A stretch of 54,407 nt of DNA, from the NCBI RefSeq assembly GCF_000373745.1, contig NZ_KB892287.1, positions 136-54,542 on the forward strand, read 5' to 3'. Numbering within the stretch: position 1 is the stretch's first letter; the number at the start of each line of letters is the position of its first letter. Below, piece after piece: positions 46,920 to 54,407 of the stretch. The notes below the pieces were generated by a model. It made no database searches. It was not told the origin of the DNA and saw only the letters and a list, made by a program, of their open reading frames with translations. Source of the DNA: Oligella ureolytica DSM 18253 (lineage in GTDB: Bacteria; Pseudomonadota; Gammaproteobacteria; Burkholderiales; Burkholderiaceae_B). Made by a program: the position numbers and the translations under genes.

Positions 46920-48851
46920 ATGAATCATACAACGCCTTCTCAAGAAGTTATGAAAGAAGAAAAAGTACAGATGCATAAGCATAAGCTAAGGAAATTTAAT
47001 CCCTTTGTGGCGGCTTTTATTATTGCGCTGATTATCTTGCCACAGCTATCCATGGTGCCGGAGTTCTGGATTAACCAGATGAATAGTATCGGTATCTCTG
47101 CCATTGTGGTTTTTGGTTTGGTGATTTTGACCGGTTCTGCCGGTATGACTTCCTTTGGTCAGGCCGCTTTTGTCGGCATTGGGGCGTATTCAACTGCTTA
47201 CCTGACGGTGACTTTAGGTTATTCACCTTTATTAGGTTTGCTTGTCGGACTGTTTATCACCGGCGTCGTTGCTTGGTTTCTTGGTCAGGTCACGCTGCGT
47301 TTATCAGGTCATTTTTTATCGCTTAGTACGATTGCCTTATGCTTGGTGTTTTACTATTTATTCGGCAATATGAGCTTTTTAGGTCGCCATGACGGGTTAC
47401 CGGGCGTACCGGCGATTGAGTTTTTAGGGATATCTTTGCAGCCGGCGCGTAATAACTTCTACCTCATCTGGTTCTGTGTATTACTGACATTATGGCTTAG
47501 CCAAAACCTTTTAAATTCCCGTACCGGACGAGCTGTGCGCGCGTTAAATCGTGGTGAGGGGATGGCGCGTTCTTTTGGTGTAAAAACCTTTCATTACAAA
47601 CTGTTGGCTTTTGTCTATGCGGCCTTATTAGCCGGTCTCGCCGGTTGGTTATATGCCCATGAGCAGCGTGCCGTTAGTCCAAGCACGTTTGGTATTAATT
47701 ACGGTATTGAATATCTCTTTATGGCGCTGATTGGCGGATTCACCAGTTTATGGGGAGCGATTTTTGGTGCGGCCTTGATCCTCATTTTACGAGATCAAAT
47801 TCAGAACATTGCTCCTAAGCTGATTGGTAGCAATGTCAACGTTGAAATGGTCTTTTTTGGGGTCATGATGATCCTCATTCTACAGTATGCACGCAATGGC
47901 TTAATCCCTTTAATTGTGCAGTGGATTCGAGGACTAAATGATAAACAAAAAGCAAAAAATGCGTTAACCGATGATGTGCTTGATGAGCCTAGTGCCACGC
48001 GTTTGGCCTATGGCGTCGAACGCTTACGACTTAGTGCACCGGCCACGTCATTAGCGCCAAGAAAAAACAGATTCCACGCTGCAGAGGGTGAGGCTATATT
48101 GCAGGTGCAGCATATCCGCAAGGAATTTGGTGGTCTAGTTGCGGTCAATGATATTTGTTTTCAAATTAAGTCCGGTGAGATTATGGGCTTAATTGGCCCT
48201 AACGGCGCAGGTAAAAGTACCACCTTTAATCTACTCACCGGCGTGTTACCCTTGACATCCGGCAAGGTGCTGTTTCATGGTCAGGATATCTCAAATTGGC
48301 CGGCCCATCGTATTGCCAGAATGGGGATTGCTCGCACCTTCCAACATGTGCAGCTATTGCCTGATATCAGTGTGGTTGAAAACGTGGCGCTTGGAGCTCA
48401 TTCTCGTGCTAATACAGGAGCCGTACAGGCGGCTCTGCGCCTAGACAATGAATCAGAGCATCAACTGCTGGAGGAGGCCATGAAGCAGCTCAAACGTGTT
48501 GGTCTTGAGGACTGTGCGTTATTGCCGGCCGGTGGTTTATCACTTGGGCAGCAGCGCATCGTAGAAATTGCCCGCGCGCTTTGCTTGGCTCCAAGTTTCT
48601 TATTGTTGGATGAACCGGCGGCAGGTTTGCGATACAAAGAAAAAGAAGCGTTAGCCGCTGTGTTGCATGCCTTACGCAGTGAGGGTATGAGTATTTTACT
48701 GGTTGAGCATGATATGGATTTTGTGATGCGACTGACAAATCATTTAGTGGTGATGGATTTCGGTACGCAAATTGCCGAAGGAACACCGGCAGAGGTACAG
48801 ACTAATCCTGCTGTATTGGAAGCGTACTTAGGGGGTGTAGCAGATGAGTAA
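46920..48851 (+). CDS. LivM-LivG permease-ATPase fusion
   Basis: One protein of 643 residues holding both a LivM permease (about 1-335) and a LivG ATPase (about 385-640). The start at 46920 is chosen because AGGAGG (46907-46912) lies 7 bases upstream. Permease landmarks are [20 protein letters not shown] and [20 protein letters not shown]. The ATPase has Walker [12 protein letters not shown], signature SLGQQR, Walker [12 protein letters not shown] and EHDMDFV. Such fusions are common in betaproteobacteria. It overlaps livF by 8 bases. Confidence 0.94.
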   Translation: MNHTTPSQEVMKEEKVQMHKHKLRKFNPFVAAFIIALIILPQLSMVPEFWINQMNSIGISAIVVFGLVILTGSAGMTSFGQAAFVGIGAYSTAYLTVTLGYSPLLGLLVGLFITGVVAWFLGQVTLRLSGHFLSLSTIALCLVFYYLFGNMSFLGRHDGLPGVPAIEFLGISLQPARNNFYLIWFCVLLTLWLSQNLLNSRTGRAVRALNRGEGMARSFGVKTFHYKLLAFVYAALLAGLAGWLYAHEQRAVSPSTFGINYGIEYLFMALIGGFTSLWGAIFGAALILILRDQIQNIAPKLIGSNVNVEMVFFGVMMILILQYARNGLIPLIVQWIRGLNDKQKAKNALTDDVLDEPSATRLAYGVERLRLSAPATSLAPRKNRFHAAEGEAILQVQHIRKEFGGLVAVNDICFQIKSGEIMGLIGPNGAGKSTTFNLLTGVLPLTSGKVLFHGQDISNWPAHRIARMGIARTFQHVQLLPDISVVENVALGAHSRANTGAVQAALRLDNESEHQLLEEAMKQLKRVGLEDCALLPAGGLSLGQQRIVEIARALCLAPSFLLLDEPAAGLRYKEKEALAAVLHALRSEGMSILLVEHDMDFVMRLTNHLVVMDFGTQIAEGTPAEVQTNPAVLEAYLGGVADE

Positions 48852-49614
48852 TCAGACGAGTACTGAGCTTTTATTAGATGCTCAAAATATCTCAGTCTAT
48901 TACGGCCAAGTTCGAGCCGTAGATGATGTCAGTATTAATATCCGTCCTAGCCAAATTGTGACGGTAATTGGTGTAAATGGGGCCGGTAAAAGCAGTTTGA
49001 TGAATGCCATTATGGGTAATTTACCGACCAATGGCCGTAGCACAGGCAAGGTTAATTACTTAGGTCATGACGTCTCAGCGCTGGATGTAGAGCGTCGGGT
49101 TGCCCGCGGCTTGAGTTTAGTGCCTGAAACACGTGAACTCTTTAGCTCAATGACAGTGGAAGATAACCTGATCTTGGGGGCGTTTAGATTTCGTTCCGAC
49201 AAAGAGGGTGAACGACAGTACAAGCTAAAAGATATTTATGAGCTGTTCCCACGTTTGAAAGAGCGTCGTACACAATATGCGGGTACCTTGTCCGGTGGTG
49301 AGCGTCAAATGCTTGCCCTAGGCCGTGCTTTGATGACAAATCCCAGCTTATTATTATTAGATGAACCAAGTTTAGGTTTAGCTCCTTTGGTTGTGCGCGA
49401 GATATTCCAAATCATTCAGTATCTACGAGAAGAGGGGGCGTCCATTCTACTCGTAGAACAAAACGCCCGTGCTGCTTTGCAAATTGCAGACTACGCCTAT
49501 GTATTAGAAATGGGGCGTTTAAATTTGAGTGGATCAGCTTCAGAGCTGCTCAATCATCCGGGTGTCATTGAGAGTTATCTAGGTCTTGGTAGCGGCAATA
49601 AAGAACGCGTATAG
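48844..49614 (+). CDS. livF: Branched-chain amino acid ABC transporter ATPase LivF
   Basis: The second ATPase of the importer, 256 residues. Walker A is GVNGAGKSSLMNAI, the signature LSGGERQMLALGRALM, Walker B LLLLDEPSLGLAPL and the switch His is replaced by Gln in LLVEQNARAAL, normal for LivF. The start lies within the last codons of the fusion gene (8-base overlap), implying coupled translation. Confidence 0.96.
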   Translation: MSNQTSTELLLDAQNISVYYGQVRAVDDVSINIRPSQIVTVIGVNGAGKSSLMNAIMGNLPTNGRSTGKVNYLGHDVSALDVERRVARGLSLVPETRELFSSMTVEDNLILGAFRFRSDKEGERQYKLKDIYELFPRLKERRTQYAGTLSGGERQMLALGRALMTNPSLLLLDEPSLGLAPLVVREIFQIIQYLREEGASILLVEQNARAALQIADYAYVLEMGRLNLSGSASELLNHPGVIESYLGLGSGNKERV

Positions 49615-49639
49615 TTGTTTTCACAAACCTAAAATAGTC

Positions 49640-49683
49640 AAAAGTAAGCCCTTCTATCATTAGAATAGAAGGGCTTACTTGTT
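49640..49683. terminator. Bidirectional terminator between livF and dctM
   Basis: AAGTAAGCCCTTCTA (42nd base of the line, 49642-49656) pairs with TAGAAGGGCTTACTT (49666-49680). It separates the convergent ABC and TRAP transporter operons. Confidence 0.82.
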
Positions 49684-49705
49684 TATCTGCTTTGATTAGG
49701 GCTGC

Positions 49706-50989
49706 TTAGTTAGCACCTAAGAGCTCCGGTAAAGCAAGAGAGATAGCAGGTACATAGGTAATCGCGATTAGGAAGCCTAAAAGGATTAATAACCAAGGCA
49801 TGGCTGCCCTAATGGTACGCGTAATCGGCATCCCGGTGACCGCTGAGGTGACAAATAAGTTTAGACCGACAGGTGGAGTAATTAAACCGATTTCCATATT
49901 CACGACCATGATGATACCAAAGTGAATCGGATCAATACCCAGTTGTACGGCAATAGGGAAGAAAATCGGTGCCATAATTAAAATAATGGCTGAGGGTTCC
50001 ATGAAGTTACCGGCAATTAATAAAACCAGGTTAACAACAATCAGGAACATCCATGGCTCTAACCCTAGACCTAAGACCCATTGAGAAATAAGTTGAGGGA
50101 TTTGCTCGGTGGTTAGTACATGTGCAAACAACATGGCATTGGCAATGATGAACATCAGCATCACGGTCATTTTGCCGGAATCAAGCATGACTTTTGGTAA
50201 ATCTCTGATCCCCATGTCTCTATAAACGAAGAGGGCAATAAAGGCTGAGTAAACTGCCGCCACTGCTGCCGCCTCGGTCGGAGTGAACATACCGCTGTAG
50301 ATACCGCCCAAAATAATGACAATCAGCAATAAGCCCCAAAGTGATTGTCTTAAGGCTCTAAACCACTCAAAGAAAGAGGCGCGTGGCTGAGCAGGCAAAT
50401 TCTTTATGCGGGCTACGATATAAATGGCAACCATTAAGGCAAGACCTAATAAGGCGCCTGGAACCACCCCTGCGATAAACATTTTACCGACCGATTGCTC
50501 AGTTGCTGCGGCATAGACAACCATCACAATAGATGGAGGAATGAGGATGCCAAGGGTACCGGCATTACAAATAATGCCTGCGCCGAATTCAACCGGATAG
50601 CCGGAGCGAACCATACCGGCAATAGCGATTGAACCTACGGCAGCAACCGTTGCCGGGCTAGAGCCTGAAAGAGCTGCAAAAAGCATACATGCTAATACAG
50701 AGCCAATCGCTAAACCGCCGCGTATATGACCTACGCAGGCATTAGCAAAGTCGATTAAGCGTTTGGCAACACCACCCGTCGTCATAAATGCCCCGGCAAT
50801 TAAGAAGAAAGGAATGGCTAATAGAGTGTAATGCTCAGATGTCTCAAACATCTTGATGACCAGACCGCGAACGGAGTCCGGACTAAAAAACATAATCGTA
50901 ATAGCGCTGGATAAACCTAAAGAAATGGCAATGGGCACGCCAATTAGCATGAGGCTAAAAAGTAGCGCAAATAAAATTAAAATCGTCAT
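49706..50989 (-). CDS. dctM: TRAP transporter large permease
   Basis: A 427-residue membrane protein with about 12 hydrophobic segments, the sodium-driven transport subunit of a TRAP system. It contains the DctM-type LLAIPFFLIAGAFMTTGGVA, GSSPATVAAVGSIAIAGMVR, GVVPGALLG and FGIIMVVNMEIGLITPPVG segments. The start codon overlaps the stop of dctQ by 1 base. It is the last gene of the dctPQM set on this strand. Confidence 0.95.
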   Translation of the reverse strand: MTILILFALLFSLMLIGVPIAISLGLSSAITIMFFSPDSVRGLVIKMFETSEHYTLLAIPFFLIAGAFMTTGGVAKRLIDFANACVGHIRGGLAIGSVLACMLFAALSGSSPATVAAVGSIAIAGMVRSGYPVEFGAGIICNAGTLGILIPPSIVMVVYAAATEQSVGKMFIAGVVPGALLGLALMVAIYIVARIKNLPAQPRASFFEWFRALRQSLWGLLLIVIILGGIYSGMFTPTEAAAVAAVYSAFIALFVYRDMGIRDLPKVMLDSGKMTVMLMFIIANAMLFAHVLTTEQIPQLISQWVLGLGLEPWMFLIVVNLVLLIAGNFMEPSAIILIMAPIFFPIAVQLGIDPIHFGIIMVVNMEIGLITPPVGLNLFVTSAVTGMPITRTIRAAMPWLLILLGFLIAITYVPAISLALPELLGAN

Positions 50990-51672
50990 TATTTTTGCTC
51001 CACTGCTGAATTATTTTCGTTGTTATTATTTTTCTGATGGGCAAGCTCTTCTAAAGCATCTTTTGCTTCATTAGCCAAGCCTAGAGAATCTTGTGTACCT
51101 TGAATCAAGCGGTAGCCAATTTCAAGATAGCGAATAATAAATAAAATAAAACCAATGGGTACGATAATGGTCACATGCCAGCGAGCGACACCAAAACGAT
51201 CAAGTCCGTTGGTGAGTGTGCCATTTTGCTGAAGAGTCTGCACCCATTCAATGCTATAGAAAAGCATGATAAATCCGTAAAGCAGGCAAGCGCCTAAACC
51301 GATAAAGGCTAATATGCGTTTGGTACGGCTTTGAAATAAATTGACTAGCGCGTCAACACCAATGTGGCCGCCAATGCGTACGCCGTAGGACATGCAGAAG
51401 AAGATTAACCAAGCAAAACAAATAGCGGTAAATTCATTTGCCCAGTTTAATGATGAAGCGGTATCCATAATAAAATCACCGATTGCATCACAAAAGTCAC
51501 CAAAGCCGGTGTCCATAAACCTGCCGCCTAAACCATAGAACGGTACGTACAAGTTATTAAGCATTGTGTAAATAAAGGTGACTAACGTCATCGCTGAGAG
51601 GATAAAGACAATAAGAAACTTCTCAAGTTTTTGCCAAAGACTATCCATCTTGCGGTAAATATCGATAAACAT
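50989..51672 (-). CDS. dctQ: TRAP transporter small permease
   Basis: A 227-residue protein with four hydrophobic segments; the second part shows SYGVRIGGHIGVDALVNLFQ, the usual small-subunit loop. The N-terminal and C-terminal tails are longer than typical, the latter ending in a run of Asn and Glu. It pairs with DctM at the inner membrane. It lies between dctP and dctM. Confidence 0.93.
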   Translation of the reverse strand: MFIDIYRKMDSLWQKLEKFLIVFILSAMTLVTFIYTMLNNLYVPFYGLGGRFMDTGFGDFCDAIGDFIMDTASSLNWANEFTAICFAWLIFFCMSYGVRIGGHIGVDALVNLFQSRTKRILAFIGLGACLLYGFIMLFYSIEWVQTLQQNGTLTNGLDRFGVARWHVTIIVPIGFILFIIRYLEIGYRLIQGTQDSLGLANEAKDALEELAHQKNNNNENNSAVEQK

Positions 51673-51750
51673 AAAGTTTTTCCTTTTACCTTATTCGTTC
51701 GGAAAAATTGTGAGTTTTGAGTTTGGAACTCAGCGTGAAATGTATTTTAT

Positions 51751-51788
51751 AAAAATGCCCCCTGAGGATTGCTATGCTTAGGGGGCTA
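51751..51788 (-). terminator. Hairpin between dctP and dctQ
   Basis: GCCCCCTGAG (51757-51766) pairs with CTTAGGGGGC (51777-51786). On the minus strand it is followed by ATTTTTAT, 37 bases past the dctP stop. It likely lets more binding protein than permease be made. Confidence 0.75.
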
Positions 51789-51824
51789 TATCACTTACTA
51801 AGTAAATAAGGAAAAAAGAGGTAA

Positions 51825-52823
<999 letters not shown>

Positions 52824-53147
52824 CTATGTCTCCATCCATGGGTAAATAAAAGTCGTAACTAATAGAAACATCGTGTATTAAGATTAATCACAACTTGAAT
52901 TCATAATCTTACTTTAATTTTGCGATGATGTACACGACTGATGTTGTGATTTTATGCTACTTAAGTCACTACGAGGTGTAAATTTATTACGTCACCAATT
53001 ACTTAGCAATTTCGTTTATTTAAAGAGGTCCTTTAATTATTTAATAGATTAGGGATAATACTGAGTCTTTTTGAGGTGAAAATGACACCGTGTTTTTGAA
53101 TTTTTGTGTAAATTACCACACAAAAAAGACGATAAGATGAAAAGTTA
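52824..53147. other. Intergenic region upstream of dctP and the tRNA genes
   Basis: This AT-rich stretch must contain the dctP promoter on the minus strand. I see no coding frame or RNA gene. A weak hairpin near 53101-53129 (TTTTTGTG pairs with CACAAAAA) is the only structure noticed. Confidence 0.45.
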
Positions 53148-53176
53148 TTGACACATTCTATAATCTCGCATATAAT
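53148..53176 (+). promoter_or_regulatory. Consensus sigma-70 promoter of the tRNA pair
   Basis: TTGACA (53148-53153) and TATAAT (53171-53176) are both perfect consensus hexamers, separated by 17 bases. The first tRNA starts 22 bases past the -10. Both tRNA genes are on the same strand, 12 bases apart, and share the terminator at 53371. Confidence 0.88.
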
Positions 53177-53198
53177 CTTTTTCTTAGGTTGTTTGAGA

Positions 53199-53275
53199 GG
53201 CTCTTTAGCTCAGTCGGTTAGAGCGACGGAATCATAATCCGCAGGTCCCCCGTTCGAATCGGGGAAGAGCCACCA
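53199..53275 (+). tRNA. tRNA-Met (CAT)
   Basis: A full cloverleaf: acceptor GGCTCTT pairs with AAGAGCC, the D arm is GCTCAGTCGGTTAGAGC, the anticodon loop ATCATAA gives CAT, and the T arm CCCCG-TTCGAAT-CGGGG. The gene encodes its own CCA. The acceptor and D arm match elongator tRNA-Met rather than initiator or tRNA-Ile2. One pair at the top of the anticodon stem (A with C) is a mismatch. Confidence 0.93.
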
Positions 53276-53287
53276 ACTACTTAATAC

Positions 53288-53365
53288 GCGCCCGTAGCTC
53301 AGTTGGATTAGAGTACTTGGCTACGAACCAAGGGGTCGTGGGTTCAAATCCTGCCGGGCGCGCCA
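53288..53365 (+). tRNA. tRNA-Arg (ACG)
   Basis: Acceptor GCGCCCG pairs with CGGGCGC, D arm GCTCAGTTGGATTAGAGT, anticodon stem CTTGG pairs with CCAAG around the loop CTACGAA giving ACG (inosine at the wobble position is expected), and T arm with GTTCAAAT. CCA is encoded. The tRNA-Arg 3' end is a common integration site, but no integrase follows it here. Confidence 0.95.
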
Positions 53366-53370
53366 GATTC

Positions 53371-53407
53371 AAAGCCTTCATAGTATAAACGCTATGAAGG
53401 CTTTTTT
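53371..53407 (+). terminator. Terminator of the tRNA pair
   Basis: AAAGCCTTCATAG (53371-53383) pairs with CTATGAAGGCTTT (53392-53404), followed by a T-run. It lies 5 bases past the tRNA-Arg CCA. Confidence 0.88.
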
Positions 53408-53570
53408 GTGTCCGTTTTTTCGTGTCCGTTAATAAAGAGCTGTAAATTTATTAAATACATCAGCGCGTTAATGCGGACCGTTACTTGCGCCCTGTCAACA
53501 GATTCAGCTTGCCCTTTGTAGCATAAGATTCAAAGATGCTCAATTTTGTTAGTCTTGTAGTAATTTATTT

Positions 53571-53849
53571 CTAGGCTTGCTTGCCAATACCCGAGAAACT
53601 ACACTGTTTATCTATTTTGTAGATAGCATAAGCGTGGCAAATCACTCCAAATTTGCTGCGCAAACTATATAAACAGATGGTTAAGCTGCCGCTGCTCGTT
53701 CTCATGAACTGAGCCTTATTCGATAGTAGTTCACCGTCCTTAATCACCTGTTTATCGTCTTCGTCATATACCTTCGCCACATACGGCAGTCGTTTATGTA
53801 TGGTTGCATTTAATGAGTAGCCTTGTGAGTTAGAGCCAATTGAGAACAA
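53571..53849 (-). CDS. Unrecognised short ORF
   Basis: A 92-residue frame starting MFSIGSNSQGYSLNATIHKR and ending KQCSFSGIGKQA. I recognise no family. It has a plausible mix of residues (VYDEDDKQVIKDGELL) but no signal peptide or clear domain. Its start overlaps by 10 bases the start of the divergent lipoprotein gene, which makes at least one of the two starts doubtful. It may be a fragment or not a gene. Confidence 0.3.
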   Translation of the reverse strand: MFSIGSNSQGYSLNATIHKRLPYVAKVYDEDDKQVIKDGELLSNKAQFMRTSSGSLTICLYSLRSKFGVICHAYAIYKIDKQCSFSGIGKQA

Positions 53850-53952
53850 AACCTATACTTCGCATAGCGTGCATCACGGCTATTTCTTTAGTGTTGTCCG
53901 GGTGTGGTAGTTTGTTTTCCGGTACCGGTCCTGCGAAAAGGCAGGTTTTTAC
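53840..53952 (+). pseudogene. Lipoprotein gene 5' end cut by IS608-type element
   Basis: A TTG start at 53840, the only one available after the stop at 53831-53833, opens RTKPILRIACITAISLVLSG followed by CGSLFSGTGPAKRQVFT. This is a lipoprotein signal peptide with the lipobox LSGC. The 'GTGP' stretch after the cysteine slightly recalls Wza-type polysaccharide export proteins, but too little is left to be sure. At 53952 the frame runs into the left end of the transposon and stops at TGA 53990. The rest of the gene would lie beyond the right edge of the window. Confidence 0.6.
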
Positions 53953-54407
53953 CAAAATGCGCGGAAAGCCTCGTGGTTTAGGGCGAGGGTGAATAGCGCG
54001 GACGGCAACGCCGTCCTTTGAGTCTATGGTGGCGTTTGCTGTTGCTCGATATACTGTCGAATGACTTCAATCGGCGCGCCGCCACAGCTTCCAGCAAAAT
54101 AACTTGGCGACCATAAAGCCCCTTTCCACAGTTTCTTTTTAATGTTGGGGTAGTTCTTTTTTCGGATAAGAAGACTGGATATACCCTTTAGACTATTAAC
54201 CAGTTTTGATATGGCAACTTGGGGCGGGTAGTTCACTAATAAGTGAACATGGTCGTCCCCTCCATCAAACTCTACTAACTCGGCCTCAAAATCAGCGCAC
54301 ACACTAGCGAAAATTTCCTGAAGGTCGTTAAGGATGGCTTTTGTAAATACGTCACGACGGTATTTAGTCACAAAGACTAGATGAACGTGCATATTAAAAA
54401 CGCAGTG
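53953..54407 (+). mobile_element. IS608-type IS200/IS605 element, left end (partial)
   Basis: The target tetranucleotide TTAC (53949-53952) is followed by AAAG (53965-53968) immediately 5' of a hairpin with a 5-bp stem and 10-nt loop (CCTCG, loop TGGTTTAGGG, CGAGG; 53969-53988). In IS608, TTAC is the left cleavage site and AAAG the left guide, so the element starts at 53953. A second hairpin (GGACGGCAACGCCGTCC) at 54000-54016 lies between it and tnpA. The element runs off the right edge. Its orientation is the same as that of the copy at the left edge. Confidence 0.9.
54024..54407 (-). CDS. tnpA: IS200/IS605 family transposase TnpA (5' end outside window)
   Basis: TnpA is the Y1 HUH single-strand transposase. 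The visible part, about 127 residues, has HLVFVTKYRRDVF, the HUH motif His48-Val-His50 in DDHVHLLVNYPP, then SYFAGSCGG and the catalytic tyrosine in IRQYIEQQ (Tyr114 from the first Met). The frame continues open to the window edge (HCVFN before the first Met at 54392), so the true start lies beyond. It points toward the left end, the divergent arrangement of IS608. It looks functional. Confidence 0.93.
   Translation of the reverse strand, partial: HCVFNMHVHLVFVTKYRRDVFTKAILNDLQEIFASVCADFEAELVEFDGGDDHVHLLVNYPPQVAISKLVNSLKGISSLLIRKKNYPNIKKKLWKGALWSPSYFAGSCGGAPIEVIRQYIEQQQTPP

Noticed and set aside
53366-53570. Possible integration scar after tRNA-Arg (repeated GTGTCCGTT)
   Set aside because: The short repeats overlap the terminator region, no copy of the tRNA 3' end and no integrase gene are visible, so an attachment site is not supported.

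Overview
The window reads as chromosomal DNA of a low to moderate G+C betaproteobacterium of the family Alcaligenaceae, an Oligella-like organism. This rests on gene order (trxA-rho, mfd-ispD-ispF, smc-zipA-ligA, yciB-bolA-parvulin) and on protein style: a livM-livG fusion, an AhpC/AhpD pair and a large periplasmic parvulin. The species is an inference. Both ends carry parts of IS608-type (IS200/IS605) elements in the same orientation. Such repeats often break assemblies, so the window may be a whole contig bounded by them.

Layout. 1-4316: a decayed archaic (Csu-type) chaperone-usher fimbrial operon. Its chaperone is cut by the left IS, its pilin has an in-frame amber codon, and its usher and two-domain tip protein are intact. 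4461-4982: cytochrome b561. 5000-10992: an IS3-family element broken inside orfB by about 4.4 kb of pseudomonad-like DNA. That block holds the 5' part of a yheS-like ABC-F gene, a cca gene with a late nonsense codon, and an intact ahpC-ahpF peroxidase operon behind a good OxyR-type site. 11071-13656: dusC, a DUF1653 gene, and two small membrane-protein paralogs with the wreck of a third between them.

13883-42400 is mostly housekeeping: rho, trxA, parE-parC, a 2Fe-2S flavin reductase, serB, mfd, ispD-ispF, a second peroxide system (AhpC-like peroxiredoxin plus AhpD), ompR-envZ, a tsaB-rimI fusion followed by a degenerate uracil-DNA-glycosylase-like gene, lplT, and smc-zipA-ligA. 42522-44301 encodes a parvulin, BolA and YciB. 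44531-49614 is a branched-chain amino acid-type ABC importer. 49706-52823 is a C4-dicarboxylate-type TRAP transporter. 53199-53365 holds tRNA-Met(CAT) and tRNA-Arg(ACG) behind a consensus promoter. The last kilobase has an unrecognised ORF, a lipoprotein gene cut off by the right IS, and that element's tnpA.

The strongest unusual signals are three. The IS608-type ends match the published guide and cleavage tetranucleotides exactly. A pseudomonad-like peroxidase block sits inside a dead IS3 element. Three separate genes carry nonsense codons or insertions that mark recent decay. I found no CRISPR array, rRNA, prophage, or clearly new multi-gene system.
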